DNA of 64,000 bases from Aliiroseovarius sp. Z3 (GCF_029105185.1 NZ_JAFMZK010000001.1:62001-126000); one strand, 5' to 3'; counted from the first letter of the stretch, positions 17,645 to 28,120 are shown. Translations and numbers: made by a program. The notes: generated by a model from the sequence alone, not told the origin.

Positions 17645-18625
17645 ATGTCAATCCGCGTCAGGGATATCACCATTGACCCTCCGGTTTTGCTGGCCCCTAT
17701 GGCCGGCATTTCGGACCTGCCGTTTCGTAACCTCGTTGCCAGTTTTGGTGCGGGGCTGGTGGTTTCGGAGATGGTGGCCAGTCAAGAGATGGTGCAGGCA
17801 AAACCCGGCGTGCGTGAACGCGCTGAGCTGGGGTTCGGGAACGCAAATACGGCGGTTCAACTGGCCGCGCGCGATGTTTACTGGGCCGGGGAAGCCGCCC
17901 GCATGGTCGAACAAAACGGCGCGCAGGTCATCGACATCAACATGGGATGCCCCGCGCGAAAGGTGGTCGGTGGCATGTCCGGCTCGGCCTTGATGCGCGA
18001 TCTGGACCATGCGCTCAGGCTGATCGAGGCCATCGTCGGCGCGGTGTCGATTCCCGTGACGCTGAAAACACGCCTCGGCTGGGATGACGAAAGCCTGAAC
18101 GCCGCGACATTGGCACAGATGGGCGAAGCGGCTGGCATTCAGATGATCACCATCCATGGCCGCACCCGCTGTCAGTTCTACAAAGGACGTGCCAACTGGG
18201 CCGCGATCCGTCCGGTAAAACAGGCTGTCACGATACCGGTGATTGCCAATGGCGACATTGTGGACACCACAACCGCCCGGCAAGCGCTGTCCGACAGCGG
18301 GGCAGATGGTGTGATGATTGGGCGGGGCAGCGGCGGACAGCCCTGGCTGCTGGCGCAGGTCGCGCACGAGATTTGGGGAACCCCCGCGCCGAATATCCCG
18401 CAAGATATGGCGTTGGCCAATCTGGTGACAGACCACTACCGCGCAAGCCTGGACTTCTACGGTCCCGATCTGGGCGCGCGGGTCATTCGCAAGCATCTGG
18501 GATGGTACATGGATTTGGTTGACACGGACGCCGGATTGCGCCGTCGCATCTTATCAAGCCGAGAAACAGCCGATGTTCTGGCCATGTTGCCTGACGCAAT
18601 GCTGACGGAACGGCGGGCCGCATGA
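17645..18625 (+). CDS. dusB: tRNA-dihydrouridine synthase B (NifR3)
   Basis: A 326-residue TIM-barrel flavoenzyme that reduces uridines in the D-loop of tRNA. Signatures are LAPMAGISDLPFR near the N-terminus, the catalytic-cysteine motif INMGCPARKV and the FMN-phosphate site GADGVMIGRGS. In Rhodobacter the same gene was named nifR3 because it is the first gene of the nifR3-ntrB-ntrC operon, and that order is preserved here. AAGGA precedes the ATG at 17645. The stop overlaps the ntrB start by 4 bp (ATGA), so the regulators are translationally coupled to it. Confidence 0.93.
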   Translation: MSIRVRDITIDPPVLLAPMAGISDLPFRNLVASFGAGLVVSEMVASQEMVQAKPGVRERAELGFGNANTAVQLAARDVYWAGEAARMVEQNGAQVIDINMGCPARKVVGGMSGSALMRDLDHALRLIEAIVGAVSIPVTLKTRLGWDDESLNAATLAQMGEAAGIQMITIHGRTRCQFYKGRANWAAIRPVKQAVTIPVIANGDIVDTTTARQALSDSGADGVMIGRGSGGQPWLLAQVAHEIWGTPAPNIPQDMALANLVTDHYRASLDFYGPDLGARVIRKHLGWYMDLVDTDAGLRRRILSSRETADVLAMLPDAMLTERRAA

Positions 18626-19704
18626 GCGGGGACATGCATCTCTGGTCGGCCCTGCCGGTGCCCGCGATCGAACTGAACAGCGACGGTCGCGTTCAGCGGT
18701 TGAATGGGGCGGGCGAGATGTTTCTGAATATCTCGGAGCGCAGTCTGATCGGCGCACGACTTGGTGCCAAACTTGAACTGTCAGTCGATATCGACGACGC
18801 GCTTACGCGGATAAGCCGTTCGGGCGGGCCGCTTTACGTGGATGGGATCAAGCTGACCCTTCCTGGGGGTGAACTGCGCGAGGTCAACCTGCAATTTTCA
18901 CCTCTGATGACGCCAAAGGGCGACAAGACACATATCCTGATCCTGCTTCAGCCGCGCAGTGGTGCCGAGCATCTGGGCTGGGTGCAAGGCTCGAAGGTGG
19001 CGGCGCGTCAGGCGATCGGCATGGCAGAGATGCTGGCCCACGAGATCAAGAATCCACTGGCCGGGATCACCGGTGCCGCACAGCTGCTGTCGATGTCTCT
19101 GCCGTCCGAGGATCAGGAGCTGACAGATCTGATCGTTGCGGAAAGCCGCCGGATCGTGGCCTTGCTGGAGCAGGTCGAACAATTCGGCGATCTGCGTCCA
19201 CCCGCCTGCACACCGGTCAATATCCACGATATACTGGATCGCGCACGCGCCACCGCGCAGGTCGGATTTGCGCCGGGCATGGTGATTTCTGAAAACTATG
19301 ACCCCTCGCTGCCCGACGTGTGGGTGGATGGCGACCAGATGCAGCAGGTTTTCTTAAACCTGTTGAAGAACGCCTCGCAAGCCTGTGAAGGTGAAGGGAA
19401 AATAGAAATCCGAACCTTTTACGAGGCGGGATTGCGGTTGCACCTTCCAAACGGCGGCCAAGCCAGTTTGCCATTGCAGGTCGAGGTGATCGACAACGGT
19501 CCCGGTTTGCCGGCCGATATCGCCGATCACGTCTTTGACCCGTTCGTCTCGGGCCGTGAAAACGGAACCGGGCTGGGTCTGGCGTTGGTGTCCAAGATCA
19601 TAACCGATCATGGGGCACTGATTTCGGTCGACAGCCGCCCGGGACGCACCGCGTTCCGCATATCTTTGCCGGTCGCCCCGGCACCCAATCGGAAAGGAGG
19701 CTGA
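18622..19704 (+). CDS. ntrB: Nitrogen regulation sensor kinase NtrB (GlnL)
   Basis: A 360-residue soluble kinase: N-terminal PAS domain (about 8-110), HisKA dimerisation domain with phospho-acceptor His140 in [11 protein letters not shown], and a HATPase_c domain with N-box [10 protein letters not shown]1 DNGPGLP and G2 [11 protein letters not shown]. NtrB phosphorylates or dephosphorylates NtrC according to PII protein binding, so it reports nitrogen status. No membrane helix is present, as expected. It is translated from an ATGA overlap with dusB and lies 2 bp before ntrC. Confidence 0.93.
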   Translation: MSGDMHLWSALPVPAIELNSDGRVQRLNGAGEMFLNISERSLIGARLGAKLELSVDIDDALTRISRSGGPLYVDGIKLTLPGGELREVNLQFSPLMTPKGDKTHILILLQPRSGAEHLGWVQGSKVAARQAIGMAEMLAHEIKNPLAGITGAAQLLSMSLPSEDQELTDLIVAESRRIVALLEQVEQFGDLRPPACTPVNIHDILDRARATAQVGFAPGMVISENYDPSLPDVWVDGDQMQQVFLNLLKNASQACEGEGKIEIRTFYEAGLRLHLPNGGQASLPLQVEVIDNGPGLPADIADHVFDPFVSGRENGTGLGLALVSKIITDHGALISVDSRPGRTAFRISLPVAPAPNRKGG

Positions 19705-19706
19705 CC

Positions 19707-21083
19707 ATGGACGGAACCGTTCTTGTCGCCGATGATGATCGCACGATCCGCACCGTTCTGACACAGGCACTGACCCGCGCAGGCTGCCGGGTTCACGCCA
19801 CCGGGTCGATGGCAACGCTGATGCGCTGGGTGGAAGATGGGCGTGGGGATGCCGTGATCTCGGACGTTGTTATGCCGGACGGCAATGGGTTAGAGGCTTT
19901 GCCGCGCATCGCGAAGCTGCGGCCGAACCTGCCCGTGATCGTCATCTCAGCCCAAAACACCATCATGACCGCCATTCAGGCCGCCGAGGCCGAGGCGTTT
20001 GATTATTTGCCAAAACCCTTTGATCTGCCGGACCTGATGAAGCGCACGGCACAAGCGCTGGAACGCAAGCGGGTCCGCGCGCCCGCTGATGTAAATCCAA
20101 CGAGCGAGGCGCCATCAGCCGCGACCGATCTGCCACTGGTTGGCCGGACACCTGCGATGCAAGAACTGTATCGCCTTGTGGCACGTGTGCTGAATGTCGA
20201 TCTGCCCGTGCTGATCACTGGTGAAAGCGGCACCGGCAAGTCATTGATTGCGCGCGCATTGCATGATTTCTCGGATCGGCACGAAGGGCCGTTTATCATT
20301 GCCACGCCCGACGATCTTGCGCCATCCGATGGGGTCAATGACGTGGTGCGGCGCGCGCGGGGGGGCACGATACTTTTTGATGGTGTCGGTGATCTTGATA
20401 TGGATGCGCAGGCGCGTTTGTCACGTCTGCTGGACGGTATGGGCCAAAGCGGCCCACGTGTTCTGGCGATATCTCAGGGGGATTTGGCCAAGGCCGCCGC
20501 GCAAGGCGCGTTTCGCGAAGATCTGTATTACCGTCTTGCCGGTGTCGTGATCCCGGTGCCCAGCTTGCGTGAACGGCTGGAAGATATTCCCGCACTGTCC
20601 GAACATTTCCTGTCCCGGGCGGCGCGCGACGGTCTGCCAGAGCGACGGTTCTCATCCGAAGCGGCGCAGACCCTGCGCGCGTTTCCGTGGCCGGGAAATG
20701 TGCGCGAGTTGGAAAATCTGGTCAATCGGCTTGTCGTGACCAGCGCCGAGGATGAAATCTCGAAGGCCGAGGTCGATCTGGCATTGGGAGGAGGGGTCTC
20801 GGCCTCTTACGTCGCCGCCGATATCAGCGATGAACGTTTGTCAGATTCGGTCGCCCGTCACCTGCAGCGCTATTTTGATTTGCACGGTGGAACCCTGCCA
20901 CCAAGCGGGCTTTATCAGCGAATTTTGCGCGAAGTCGAGCTTCCGATGATCGAAATTGCGTTGGATGCGACCGGCGGCAATCAAGCTAAATGTGCCGATT
21001 TATTGGGAATCAACCGCAATACCTTGCGTAAAAAGATCACCGAGCTCGAAATCGAGGTGACACGCCGCCGCAAGTTGATGTAA
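19707..21083 (+). CDS. ntrC: Nitrogen response regulator NtrC, Rhodobacter type lacking the GAFTGA loop
   Basis: A 458-residue regulator with a receiver domain (phospho-acceptor Asp53), an AAA+ domain (Walker A GESGTGKS at 172-179) and a C-terminal Fis-type helix-turn-helix ([21 protein letters not shown]). The AAA+ domain goes straight from [14 protein letters not shown] to [14 protein letters not shown], so the ESELFGHEKGAFTGA region that contacts sigma-54 is missing. The usual Walker B DE is D225-G226. Rhodobacter capsulatus NtrC lacks the same loop and activates the housekeeping sigma-70 polymerase, so this protein should work that way too. An AGGAGG site precedes the ATG. Confidence 0.93.
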   Translation: MDGTVLVADDDRTIRTVLTQALTRAGCRVHATGSMATLMRWVEDGRGDAVISDVVMPDGNGLEALPRIAKLRPNLPVIVISAQNTIMTAIQAAEAEAFDYLPKPFDLPDLMKRTAQALERKRVRAPADVNPTSEAPSAATDLPLVGRTPAMQELYRLVARVLNVDLPVLITGESGTGKSLIARALHDFSDRHEGPFIIATPDDLAPSDGVNDVVRRARGGTILFDGVGDLDMDAQARLSRLLDGMGQSGPRVLAISQGDLAKAAAQGAFREDLYYRLAGVVIPVPSLRERLEDIPALSEHFLSRAARDGLPERRFSSEAAQTLRAFPWPGNVRELENLVNRLVVTSAEDEISKAEVDLALGGGVSASYVAADISDERLSDSVARHLQRYFDLHGGTLPPSGLYQRILREVELPMIEIALDATGGNQAKCADLLGINRNTLRKKITELEIEVTRRRKLM

Positions 21084-21175
21084 AAGGGCAACAGAGCGTG
21101 GCAATTGGGCACAAGACCCGGGCCACACAGGCGGTCGCCGCGGAAACGCGGCCATGACGAGTAGGGGCAAGCACA

Positions 21176-23437
21176 GTGGCGCGACGCGCGGTGCGGAAGT
21201 CGAGGCTGGATCAGTATCTGTCCATGCGCCGGTGGCGCAGGTTCAGATCGGCAGGAGCCTTTGGCATGGTGGTTCTTGGTCCGGTGCTGGCCATCGTGAC
21301 CTTCCTGACGCTTGGACCATTTGCCCAGCGCGCAGACAGCAACACGTTACGATTGATACTTCTGGCTGACGCGATCTATGTGATCATGGTGGCTGGCCTT
21401 GTTCTTGCGGGTCTTGGCCGGATGATCGTGGCCCGCCGTCAGGAAAGTGCCGGGTCGCGGCTGCACCTGCGTCTGACCATGGTGTTTGCAGTCATCGCGC
21501 TCAGCCCCACCATCCTTGTGGCGATCTTTGCGATGCTGACCCTGAACATGGGGCTTGAGGGCTGGTTTTCGGACCGGGTGCGCACCGTGGTCGGCAATTC
21601 CCTGTCCGCGGCTCAGGCCTATAAACAGGAAAGCCGCGATGGGCTTGTGCAGGACGGAGAGGCCATAGCGGTTTTTCTTGAACGTCAGCGCCAGTCTCAA
21701 TTGTTGCTAACGGACGCTGAACTGGGGGCGTTGCTGGCGCAGGGGCAAGTGCGGATCCAGCGTGGGTTGCGCGAAGCCTATGTCATAGATTCCCATGGCG
21801 TTATCCGCGTGCGTGGCGGCAGTTCTTATCTGTTTGACTATGAGCAGCCCAGTCAGGCTGATCTTGACCGGGCGCTGGCCGGGGAAACCGTGGTGATCGA
21901 GGATTGGCAGAACAACGAGTTTCGGGTTCTGATCAAGCTGGACAATTTCTCGGACCACCTGATTCAACTGACCCGTGATGTGAACGGAGAGATTCTGGAC
22001 CTTGTCGATGAAACGCAGGAAGCCGCGCGTGTCTACAACCAGTTGGAAAGCCAGCGCGGCCAGCGACTGTTCCAGTTTGGCCTGATCTATCTGGGCTTTG
22101 CGGTGATCCTGATCCTTGCTGCGATCTGGATGGGCATGTCCTTTGCCGAACGGCTTGCCCGCCCCGTCGGGCGGTTGGCAGGTGCCGCCCAACGGGTGGG
22201 GGCCGGCGATCTGGATGTGCGCGTGATCGAAGAAGAAGGCGACGACGAGATCGCCATGCTGGGCCGGTATTTCAACCAGATGACCACGCAACTGAAGGGC
22301 CAACGCCAGCGGCTTTTGGAGAATACCGAACAGATCGAACGTCGCCGTCGATTGTTCGACAGCGTGTTGGGGTCCGTCACCGGGGGCGTGATCGGGTTGA
22401 ATGCCGATGGACAAGTGACCTTCGTCAATCGCGCTGCCGAAGAGCTTTTGGATGTGCGCGACGAAACCGGGGTTGAACAGGAACTGGCGCTGGTGGTGCC
22501 AGAATTCCAATCCCTTTTGGACGAAGTGGCCAATGGCACCCGCGAAACCGCGCAGACCGAACTGCGCCTGACGCGCAGCGGCAAGCAGGAAAACCTGCTG
22601 GTGCGCATCGCGACACGCCGATCGAACGAGGGCGGGCTGGAAGGCTATGTGGTCGCCTTTGACGACGTGACCGACCTCGTGTCGGCCCAGCGCATGGCGG
22701 CATGGGGTGATGTGGCCCGCCGTATCGCACATGAGATCAAGAACCCGCTGACCCCGATCCAACTTTCTGCCGAGCGTATCAAACGCAAATTCAGCAAGGT
22801 GGACGGCATCGACGTAGAAGCGTTGGAGCAATACACCGATGTCATCGTGCGCCAGACGAATGATTTGCGTCGCATTGTTGATGAGTTCTCGAAATTCGCC
22901 CGGATGCCCGAGCCTGAACGACGTGCCACGGATATCGTGACGCTCGTGCGTGACGCCGTGCTGCTTCAGCAAGCAGGACAGGAGGGCGTAACGATCAACG
23001 CAGATTTGTTGGATGGTCCGATTAACGTCGAGATTGACGCAACCATGATCGGCCAAGCCCTGACGAACCTGATCAAGAATGCTGGTGAAGCCATTGAAAC
23101 ATTACAGGAAAATGGCGCGCCACAAGGCCATTTTCCCGAAATCCGGGTGGGAATGCACGATGTCGCGGGTGGCGTCGAAGTCACCATCGCAGACAATGGC
23201 ATAGGATTGCCAGAAGACCGATCCAGACTGTTTGAGCCTTATGTCACCACGCGTGAAAAAGGCACCGGACTGGGTCTTCCGATTGTGAAGAAGATTATTG
23301 AGGAGCATGGCGGGCGTCTGACCCTTGAGGACGCGCCTGCCTTTCACCGTGAAAGCGCCCATTTTGGCGCGCTGGCACGAATTTACCTGCCCCATGATGA
23401 CGGGCAGACCGAGCAGCAGAAAGCGGGGGCAACATGA
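21176..23437 (+). CDS. ntrY: Membrane sensor kinase NtrY
   Basis: A 753-residue kinase with four membrane helices (about 28-50, 60-82, 95-120 and a later one near 305-327), an extracytoplasmic region between the third and fourth, a HAMP linker (ARPVGRLAGAAQRV), a PAS domain (about 385-490) and a kinase core with His519 in [15 protein letters not shown]. The HATPase motifs NLIKNAGEA, DNGIGLP and GTGLGLPIV are intact. NtrY pairs with NtrX and responds to nitrogen or redox conditions in alphaproteobacteria. The start is a GTG at 21176 with AGGGG upstream; an ATG at residue 17 is possible. The stop overlaps ntrX by 4 bp. Confidence 0.9.
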   Translation: MARRAVRKSRLDQYLSMRRWRRFRSAGAFGMVVLGPVLAIVTFLTLGPFAQRADSNTLRLILLADAIYVIMVAGLVLAGLGRMIVARRQESAGSRLHLRLTMVFAVIALSPTILVAIFAMLTLNMGLEGWFSDRVRTVVGNSLSAAQAYKQESRDGLVQDGEAIAVFLERQRQSQLLLTDAELGALLAQGQVRIQRGLREAYVIDSHGVIRVRGGSSYLFDYEQPSQADLDRALAGETVVIEDWQNNEFRVLIKLDNFSDHLIQLTRDVNGEILDLVDETQEAARVYNQLESQRGQRLFQFGLIYLGFAVILILAAIWMGMSFAERLARPVGRLAGAAQRVGAGDLDVRVIEEEGDDEIAMLGRYFNQMTTQLKGQRQRLLENTEQIERRRRLFDSVLGSVTGGVIGLNADGQVTFVNRAAEELLDVRDETGVEQELALVVPEFQSLLDEVANGTRETAQTELRLTRSGKQENLLVRIATRRSNEGGLEGYVVAFDDVTDLVSAQRMAAWGDVARRIAHEIKNPLTPIQLSAERIKRKFSKVDGIDVEALEQYTDVIVRQTNDLRRIVDEFSKFARMPEPERRATDIVTLVRDAVLLQQAGQEGVTINADLLDGPINVEIDATMIGQALTNLIKNAGEAIETLQENGAPQGHFPEIRVGMHDVAGGVEVTIADNGIGLPEDRSRLFEPYVTTREKGTGLGLPIVKKIIEEHGGRLTLEDAPAFHRESAHFGALARIYLPHDDGQTEQQKAGAT

Positions 23438-24867
23438 GCGATATTCTGATTGTCGATGACGAACGGGACATTCGGGAACTGATCTCGGATATTCTGGAAG
23501 ACGAGGGGTTTACGACCCGATTGGCGGGCACCTCGGACGAGGCCGTGGCGGCGGTAAAGGCCGAGCTGCCGTCACTCATGATTCTGGACATCTGGCTGAA
23601 GGATTCAGCGATGGATGGGATCGACATCCTGAAGATGGTCAAACGCGAGCATCCCGAGGTGCCGGTGGTGATTATCTCGGGCCATGGCAATATCGAAATT
23701 GCCGTCGCTGCAATCAAGCAGGGGGCGTATGATTTCATCGAAAAGCCCTTCAACATAGACCAGTTGATGGTGGTGATTACCCGGGCGATGGAAACCAGCC
23801 GCCTTCGGCGCGAAAACACCGAGCTGAAACGCCGCGACACCCACCCGACCGAGATGATTGGTTCAAGTGCGGCGTTCAAGTCATTGAAATCGCATCTTGA
23901 TAAGGTGACAAAATCCAACGGTCGCGTGCTTTTGTCGGGGGCTGCGGGCGCGGGCAAGGAAATGGCTGCACGCTATATCCACGCCAATTCCGATCGGGCT
24001 TCGGCACCATTTGTGGTGGTCAATTCGGCGTCCATCGAAGCGGACCGGATGGAAGAGGTTCTGTTTGGCCGAGAAAGCGCCGAACGCGGCGTCGAGCCGG
24101 GATTGCTGGAAGAAGCGAATGGTGGTGTGCTCTATTTCGACGAGGTGGCAGATATGCCTCTGGGCACGCAATCCAAGATCCTGCGCGTTCTGGTCGATCA
24201 GCGGTTCCAGCGGGTCGGCGGCAACGACAAGGTTTCGGTCGATCTGCGGGTTATCTCATCGACCAACCGCGATCTGCAGGCCGAAATCGAGAACGGGCAG
24301 TTCCGCGAAGAGCTGTATCATCGCCTGAACGTGGTGCCGATTGCGGTGCCGCCTCTGGGCGAACGGCGCGAGGATATACCCGAGCTTGCGCGTTATTTCC
24401 TTCAGGCCTTCAACAGCGATCAGGGGCTGCCCCTGCGCGATCTGGCCGAAGATGCCGAGGCGATGCTTCAAACCATGCAATGGCCCGGAAACGTGCGGCA
24501 ATTGAAGAACATGATCGAACGGGTGCTGATCCTGGGCGAAGGCACGGGACCGATTCAGGCCTCGGACCTGCCGGGGCAGGATGGTGCTGGCGATGACGGC
24601 GGCGAACAGGGGGTTGTGGTCTCGGGGGCGCTGGCGATGATGCCCCTGCGCGAAGCCCGCGAGGCGTTCGAGCGGGAATACCTGCTGACTCAGATCAATC
24701 GCTTCGGTGGCAATATTTCACGCACGGCAAACTTCGTTGGCATGGAGCGATCCGCCTTGCACCGCAAGCTGAAATCCCTTGGCGTTGTGACCGGGTCGAA
24801 GGCTGGTGCGCGTGTTGCCTATGTCGCGGACGAGAACGAAGAAGCCCAGGTCGAGGCGGACGCCTGA
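23434..24867 (+). CDS. ntrX: Response regulator NtrX, GAFTGA-less
   Basis: A 477-residue regulator with a receiver domain (phospho-acceptor Asp52 in ILDIWL), an AAA+ domain and a Fis-like DNA-binding domain (RFGGNISRTANFVGMERSAL without the last residues is the helix-turn-helix region). The Walker A is altered to GAAGAGKE (169-176) and the GAFTGA loop is replaced by LFGRESAERGVEPG, so it should not remodel sigma-54 polymerase. The Walker B FDE is kept. Rhodobacterales NtrX proteins are described as lacking GAFTGA and as linked to RegA and redox control. It is coupled to ntrY through an ATGA overlap. Confidence 0.91.
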   Translation: MSDILIVDDERDIRELISDILEDEGFTTRLAGTSDEAVAAVKAELPSLMILDIWLKDSAMDGIDILKMVKREHPEVPVVIISGHGNIEIAVAAIKQGAYDFIEKPFNIDQLMVVITRAMETSRLRRENTELKRRDTHPTEMIGSSAAFKSLKSHLDKVTKSNGRVLLSGAAGAGKEMAARYIHANSDRASAPFVVVNSASIEADRMEEVLFGRESAERGVEPGLLEEANGGVLYFDEVADMPLGTQSKILRVLVDQRFQRVGGNDKVSVDLRVISSTNRDLQAEIENGQFREELYHRLNVVPIAVPPLGERREDIPELARYFLQAFNSDQGLPLRDLAEDAEAMLQTMQWPGNVRQLKNMIERVLILGEGTGPIQASDLPGQDGAGDDGGEQGVVVSGALAMMPLREAREAFEREYLLTQINRFGGNISRTANFVGMERSALHRKLKSLGVVTGSKAGARVAYVADENEEAQVEADA

Positions 24868-24977
24868 TCGGTGTGAGCCTGCGCTGCCACGTGGCACGGG
24901 GGTGTCGATCTGCGGGCATTGACCCTGATCGGACCTTCTGCCATGGGTTTTCTTGATGTGACATCAGGGAGAACCGG

Positions 24978-26354
24978 ATGAAGGTCATCATTTGCGGTGC
25001 CGGCCAGGTGGGCTGGCAAATTGCGCGTCACCTGTCCAGCGAGAAAAACGACGTGACGGTTGTGGACAACAACGCCGAACTCGTGGCGCGGGCAACCGAC
25101 ACGCTGGACGTGCAGGGTGTTACGGGGCATGCCTCGTATCCCGATGTGCTGGAACGGGCCGGGGCCAGGGACGCCGACATGATCATCGCGGCGACCCATT
25201 CGGACGAGGTGAACATGGTCACCTGCCAGATTGCCCATTCGGTGTTTGCCATCCCGCGCAAGATCGCAAGGCTGCGGGCACAAAGCTATCTGGACGCGAT
25301 TTATGCCGACATGTATCGGCGCGATCATCTTCCCATTGACGTCGTGATCAGTCCGGAACGCGAGGTTGCACAGGCTGTGTTGAAGCGGCTGCAAGCGCCA
25401 TCGGCCTTTGATATCGAAAGCTTCATGGACGCGCGCGTTCAATTGCTGGGCATTCAGATCACAGAAGACTGCCCGGTGCTGAACACGCCACTGCGACAGT
25501 TGACCGACCTGTTTTCGACGCTTAGCGCGGTTGTGGTTGGTATCCGCCGTGACGGGTCGCTGTTTGCGCCCGAGGCCGGGGATCAACTGTTCGGCGGGGA
25601 TCAGATCTATGTGTTTACCCGCACCGAGGACGTGAACCGCACCCTCGAAGTGTTTGGTAAATCGGTCAAACGTCAGGAACGGGTGGTGATCCTGGGCGGC
25701 GGCAATGTGGGCCTTGCCGTGGCGCGCGAGTTGGAAAACCGGACCGATCGCATCCGCGCCAAAGTTGTGGAGTTAAACCGCACGGTCGCTGAACATGCTG
25801 CGGATGCGCTGGAGCGCACCGTGGTTCTGCATGGCGACGCGATGAATATCGAACTGATGAAAGAAGCCGGGGTGCCCCGTGCCGACGCGATCCTGTCGGT
25901 GACGGATGATGATCGGGTGAACCTGTTGGCGGCTGTCAGGGCCAAGACAGCGGGCTGTGCGATGTCGATCTGCCTGATCAATGACCCGTCTCTGGTCAAC
26001 CTGATGGAGCCGCTAAAGATCGACGCCTATATCAACCCGCGCACACAGACCGTCAGCTCGATCCTGCGCCACATCCGGCGCGGGAAGGTGCGCGAGGTCT
26101 ATTCGCTTGGTGATGCCGAGGCGGAAGTTATCGAGGCACAGGTGCTGTCAACATCCCCCATCGCAGGCAAATCGGTGCGCGACATCGACTTCCCCGAAGG
26201 GGTGCTTGTCGGTGCGATCCTGAAGGGTGACGAGGTTGTGAAACCCACGGCCAAGACGCGGGTCGATGAAGGGGACGTGGTGGCCTTGTTCTCGATGGCT
26301 GCAGACGTGCCCGAAGTCGAGCGGCTGCTTCAAGTCACGATCGACTTTTTCTGA
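24978..26354 (+). CDS. trkA: Trk potassium uptake system, NAD-binding subunit TrkA
   Basis: A 458-residue cytoplasmic protein with two RCK modules, each a Rossmann TrkA_N domain (GAGQVGWQIA at residue 7, and GGGNVGLAVA at about 240) followed by a TrkA_C domain. It binds NAD(H) and gates the TrkH channel. It lies 110 bp downstream of ntrX and 27 bp before trkH. A GGGAGAACCGG site precedes the ATG. The order ntrX-trkA-trkH-hfq-hflX is common in alphaproteobacteria. Confidence 0.93.
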   Translation: MKVIICGAGQVGWQIARHLSSEKNDVTVVDNNAELVARATDTLDVQGVTGHASYPDVLERAGARDADMIIAATHSDEVNMVTCQIAHSVFAIPRKIARLRAQSYLDAIYADMYRRDHLPIDVVISPEREVAQAVLKRLQAPSAFDIESFMDARVQLLGIQITEDCPVLNTPLRQLTDLFSTLSAVVVGIRRDGSLFAPEAGDQLFGGDQIYVFTRTEDVNRTLEVFGKSVKRQERVVILGGGNVGLAVARELENRTDRIRAKVVELNRTVAEHAADALERTVVLHGDAMNIELMKEAGVPRADAILSVTDDDRVNLLAAVRAKTAGCAMSICLINDPSLVNLMEPLKIDAYINPRTQTVSSILRHIRRGKVREVYSLGDAEAEVIEAQVLSTSPIAGKSVRDIDFPEGVLVGAILKGDEVVKPTAKTRVDEGDVVALFSMAADVPEVERLLQVTIDFF

Positions 26355-26381
26355 TACAGTCGCACCGATAAGGCCAACATC

Positions 26382-27929
26382 ATGCTTGCCAATATCGCCA
26401 AACTGCCGCTGCTCGTGATCCTGATGGGGATCGGCGCGTTTGCGATGCTGCTGCCTGCTGGCTTTGGCTGGATGATTGGCGAGTTTTACGAGGCCCGGGT
26501 CTTCCTGTATGGGGCCTTGTTGTTCGGGTTCCTGACCTCGTTTCTGGCCATCGCGATGGCTGATCGGGATCGTTCGACCCGACATCGTCGTCACCTGTTG
26601 GCCCTTCTGGGCTTGTTCGTCTTGCTGCCGGTCATGCTGGCCGTGCCGTTTCATCAGGCCGTGCGCACAACAACATTCTTGAATTCTTATGTCGAGATGG
26701 TGTCAGCCCTGACCACCACCGGTGCGACCCTGTTTGACGATGCCAGCCGCATTGCGCGGTCGGTCCATCTTTGGCGTGCCTTGGTGGGGTGGATGGGCGG
26801 TCTGTTCATCTGGGTCGGCGCGATTGCCATTCTGGCGCCCATGTCGCTGGGCGGGTTCGAGGTGCGGGCAAGATACGGCAAGCGCCGAGCGGACGCATCG
26901 GGCGACACCCGATTTGGTGCGGGGATCAGCCAGATCACGCGCGTGGCCGATTTCTCGGAACGTATCCGAACCTATGGCGTGCGGTTGTTGCCGGTCTATG
27001 TTGGTTTGACGGCGGCCTTGTGGCTGGGTTTGATCATTGCCGGTGACAACGCCTTCGTGGCTTTGTGCCACGCCATGTCGACCATCGCGACAAGCGGCAT
27101 TTCTCCGGTCGGTGGTCCGACGGGCAGCAATTCGGGCTATGTCGGCGAGATCGTGATGGCATTGTTCTTCATTTTCGCCATCTCGCGCGTGACCTTTGCA
27201 TCCGACATGCAGGGCAGCGAGCGGCGGCGACGATTGCCCGAGGATCCCGAAATCCGCATGGCGCTGGTGATCGTGATCGTGTTGCCTCTGTTTTTGTTCC
27301 TGCGGCACTGGTTGGGGGCCTATGAGGTGGATGAGGAGCAAAACTGGATCGCGGGCCTGGCATCGCTTTGGGGCAGTTTCTTCACCGTGCTGTCATTTCT
27401 GACCACCACCGGGTTTGAAAGCGCCGCCTGGGCGGTCAGTCGAAACTGGTCGGGTCTTCAGACGCCGGGACTGATCCTGATGGCTTTGGCTTTGATCGGC
27501 GGCGGGGTCGCCACAACAGCCGGTGGCGCGAAACTGATGCGCGTCTATGCGCTTTACCTGCACGGATTGCGCGAGATGGAAAAGCTCGTCCACCCATCCT
27601 CGGTCGGCGGGTCGGGCACCGAGGCGCGACATATCCGGGGCCGTGGGGCTTACATGGCGTGGATCTTCTTCATGCTGATGTCGATGACCGTCGCGCTGGT
27701 GATGGGGCTGTTTTCACTGCTCGGGCAGGATTTTGAAAGCGCAATGACCCTGACCATTGCCGCCCTGACAACAACCGGCCCGATCGCGCAGGTCGCGGCG
27801 GCGGACCCCATTTCTTACAGCACGCTGTCGGATCCGGCCAAGGCGGTTCTGGCCGGTGCGATGGTTCTTGGGCGTCTGGAGATGCTGGCGATCATTGCAC
27901 TGCTCAGCCCCGAGGTCTGGCGGCGTTAA
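26382..27929 (+). CDS. trkH: Trk potassium channel subunit TrkH
   Basis: A 515-residue membrane protein made of repeated M1-P-M2 units that form a K+ pathway. Filter-like pore segments appear as SALTTTGAT, STIATSGISP, SFLTTTGFES and ALTTTGPI, four in all. The helix-rich sequence carries about ten membrane spans. TrkA, encoded immediately upstream, supplies regulation. Potassium uptake beside ntrYX fits a stress and nitrogen locus, but no shared regulation is visible. Confidence 0.92.
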   Translation: MLANIAKLPLLVILMGIGAFAMLLPAGFGWMIGEFYEARVFLYGALLFGFLTSFLAIAMADRDRSTRHRRHLLALLGLFVLLPVMLAVPFHQAVRTTTFLNSYVEMVSALTTTGATLFDDASRIARSVHLWRALVGWMGGLFIWVGAIAILAPMSLGGFEVRARYGKRRADASGDTRFGAGISQITRVADFSERIRTYGVRLLPVYVGLTAALWLGLIIAGDNAFVALCHAMSTIATSGISPVGGPTGSNSGYVGEIVMALFFIFAISRVTFASDMQGSERRRRLPEDPEIRMALVIVIVLPLFLFLRHWLGAYEVDEEQNWIAGLASLWGSFFTVLSFLTTTGFESAAWAVSRNWSGLQTPGLILMALALIGGGVATTAGGAKLMRVYALYLHGLREMEKLVHPSSVGGSGTEARHIRGRGAYMAWIFFMLMSMTVALVMGLFSLLGQDFESAMTLTIAALTTTGPIAQVAAADPISYSTLSDPAKAVLAGAMVLGRLEMLAIIALLSPEVWRR

Positions 27930-27992
27930 AGAGCATGCCAGCGTGTATGCACGCAACAGGCGTGATGCTGCGCTGCGGCTCATCATGATGTA

Positions 27993-28020
27993 TTGACCAG
28001 GTTGCGGTTCTTCCGATGAT
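27993..28020 (+). promoter_or_regulatory. Putative promoter of hfq
   Basis: TTGACC (27993-27998), a 16-bp spacer and GATGAT (28015-28020) lie about 100 bp upstream of hfq, in the only sizeable gap between trkH and hfq. The -35 matches the sigma-70 consensus at five of six positions, the -10 at four of six. Confidence 0.35.
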
Positions 28021-28120
28021 GCAAAAAGGGGGTGGAAAAGGTTAAATCTCCACGCCATAGTGTCGTTCAGGAATTATTCTGCCGGTCTTCGGCAGCACGA
28101 GAGAAAAAAGGAAAAAAGCG

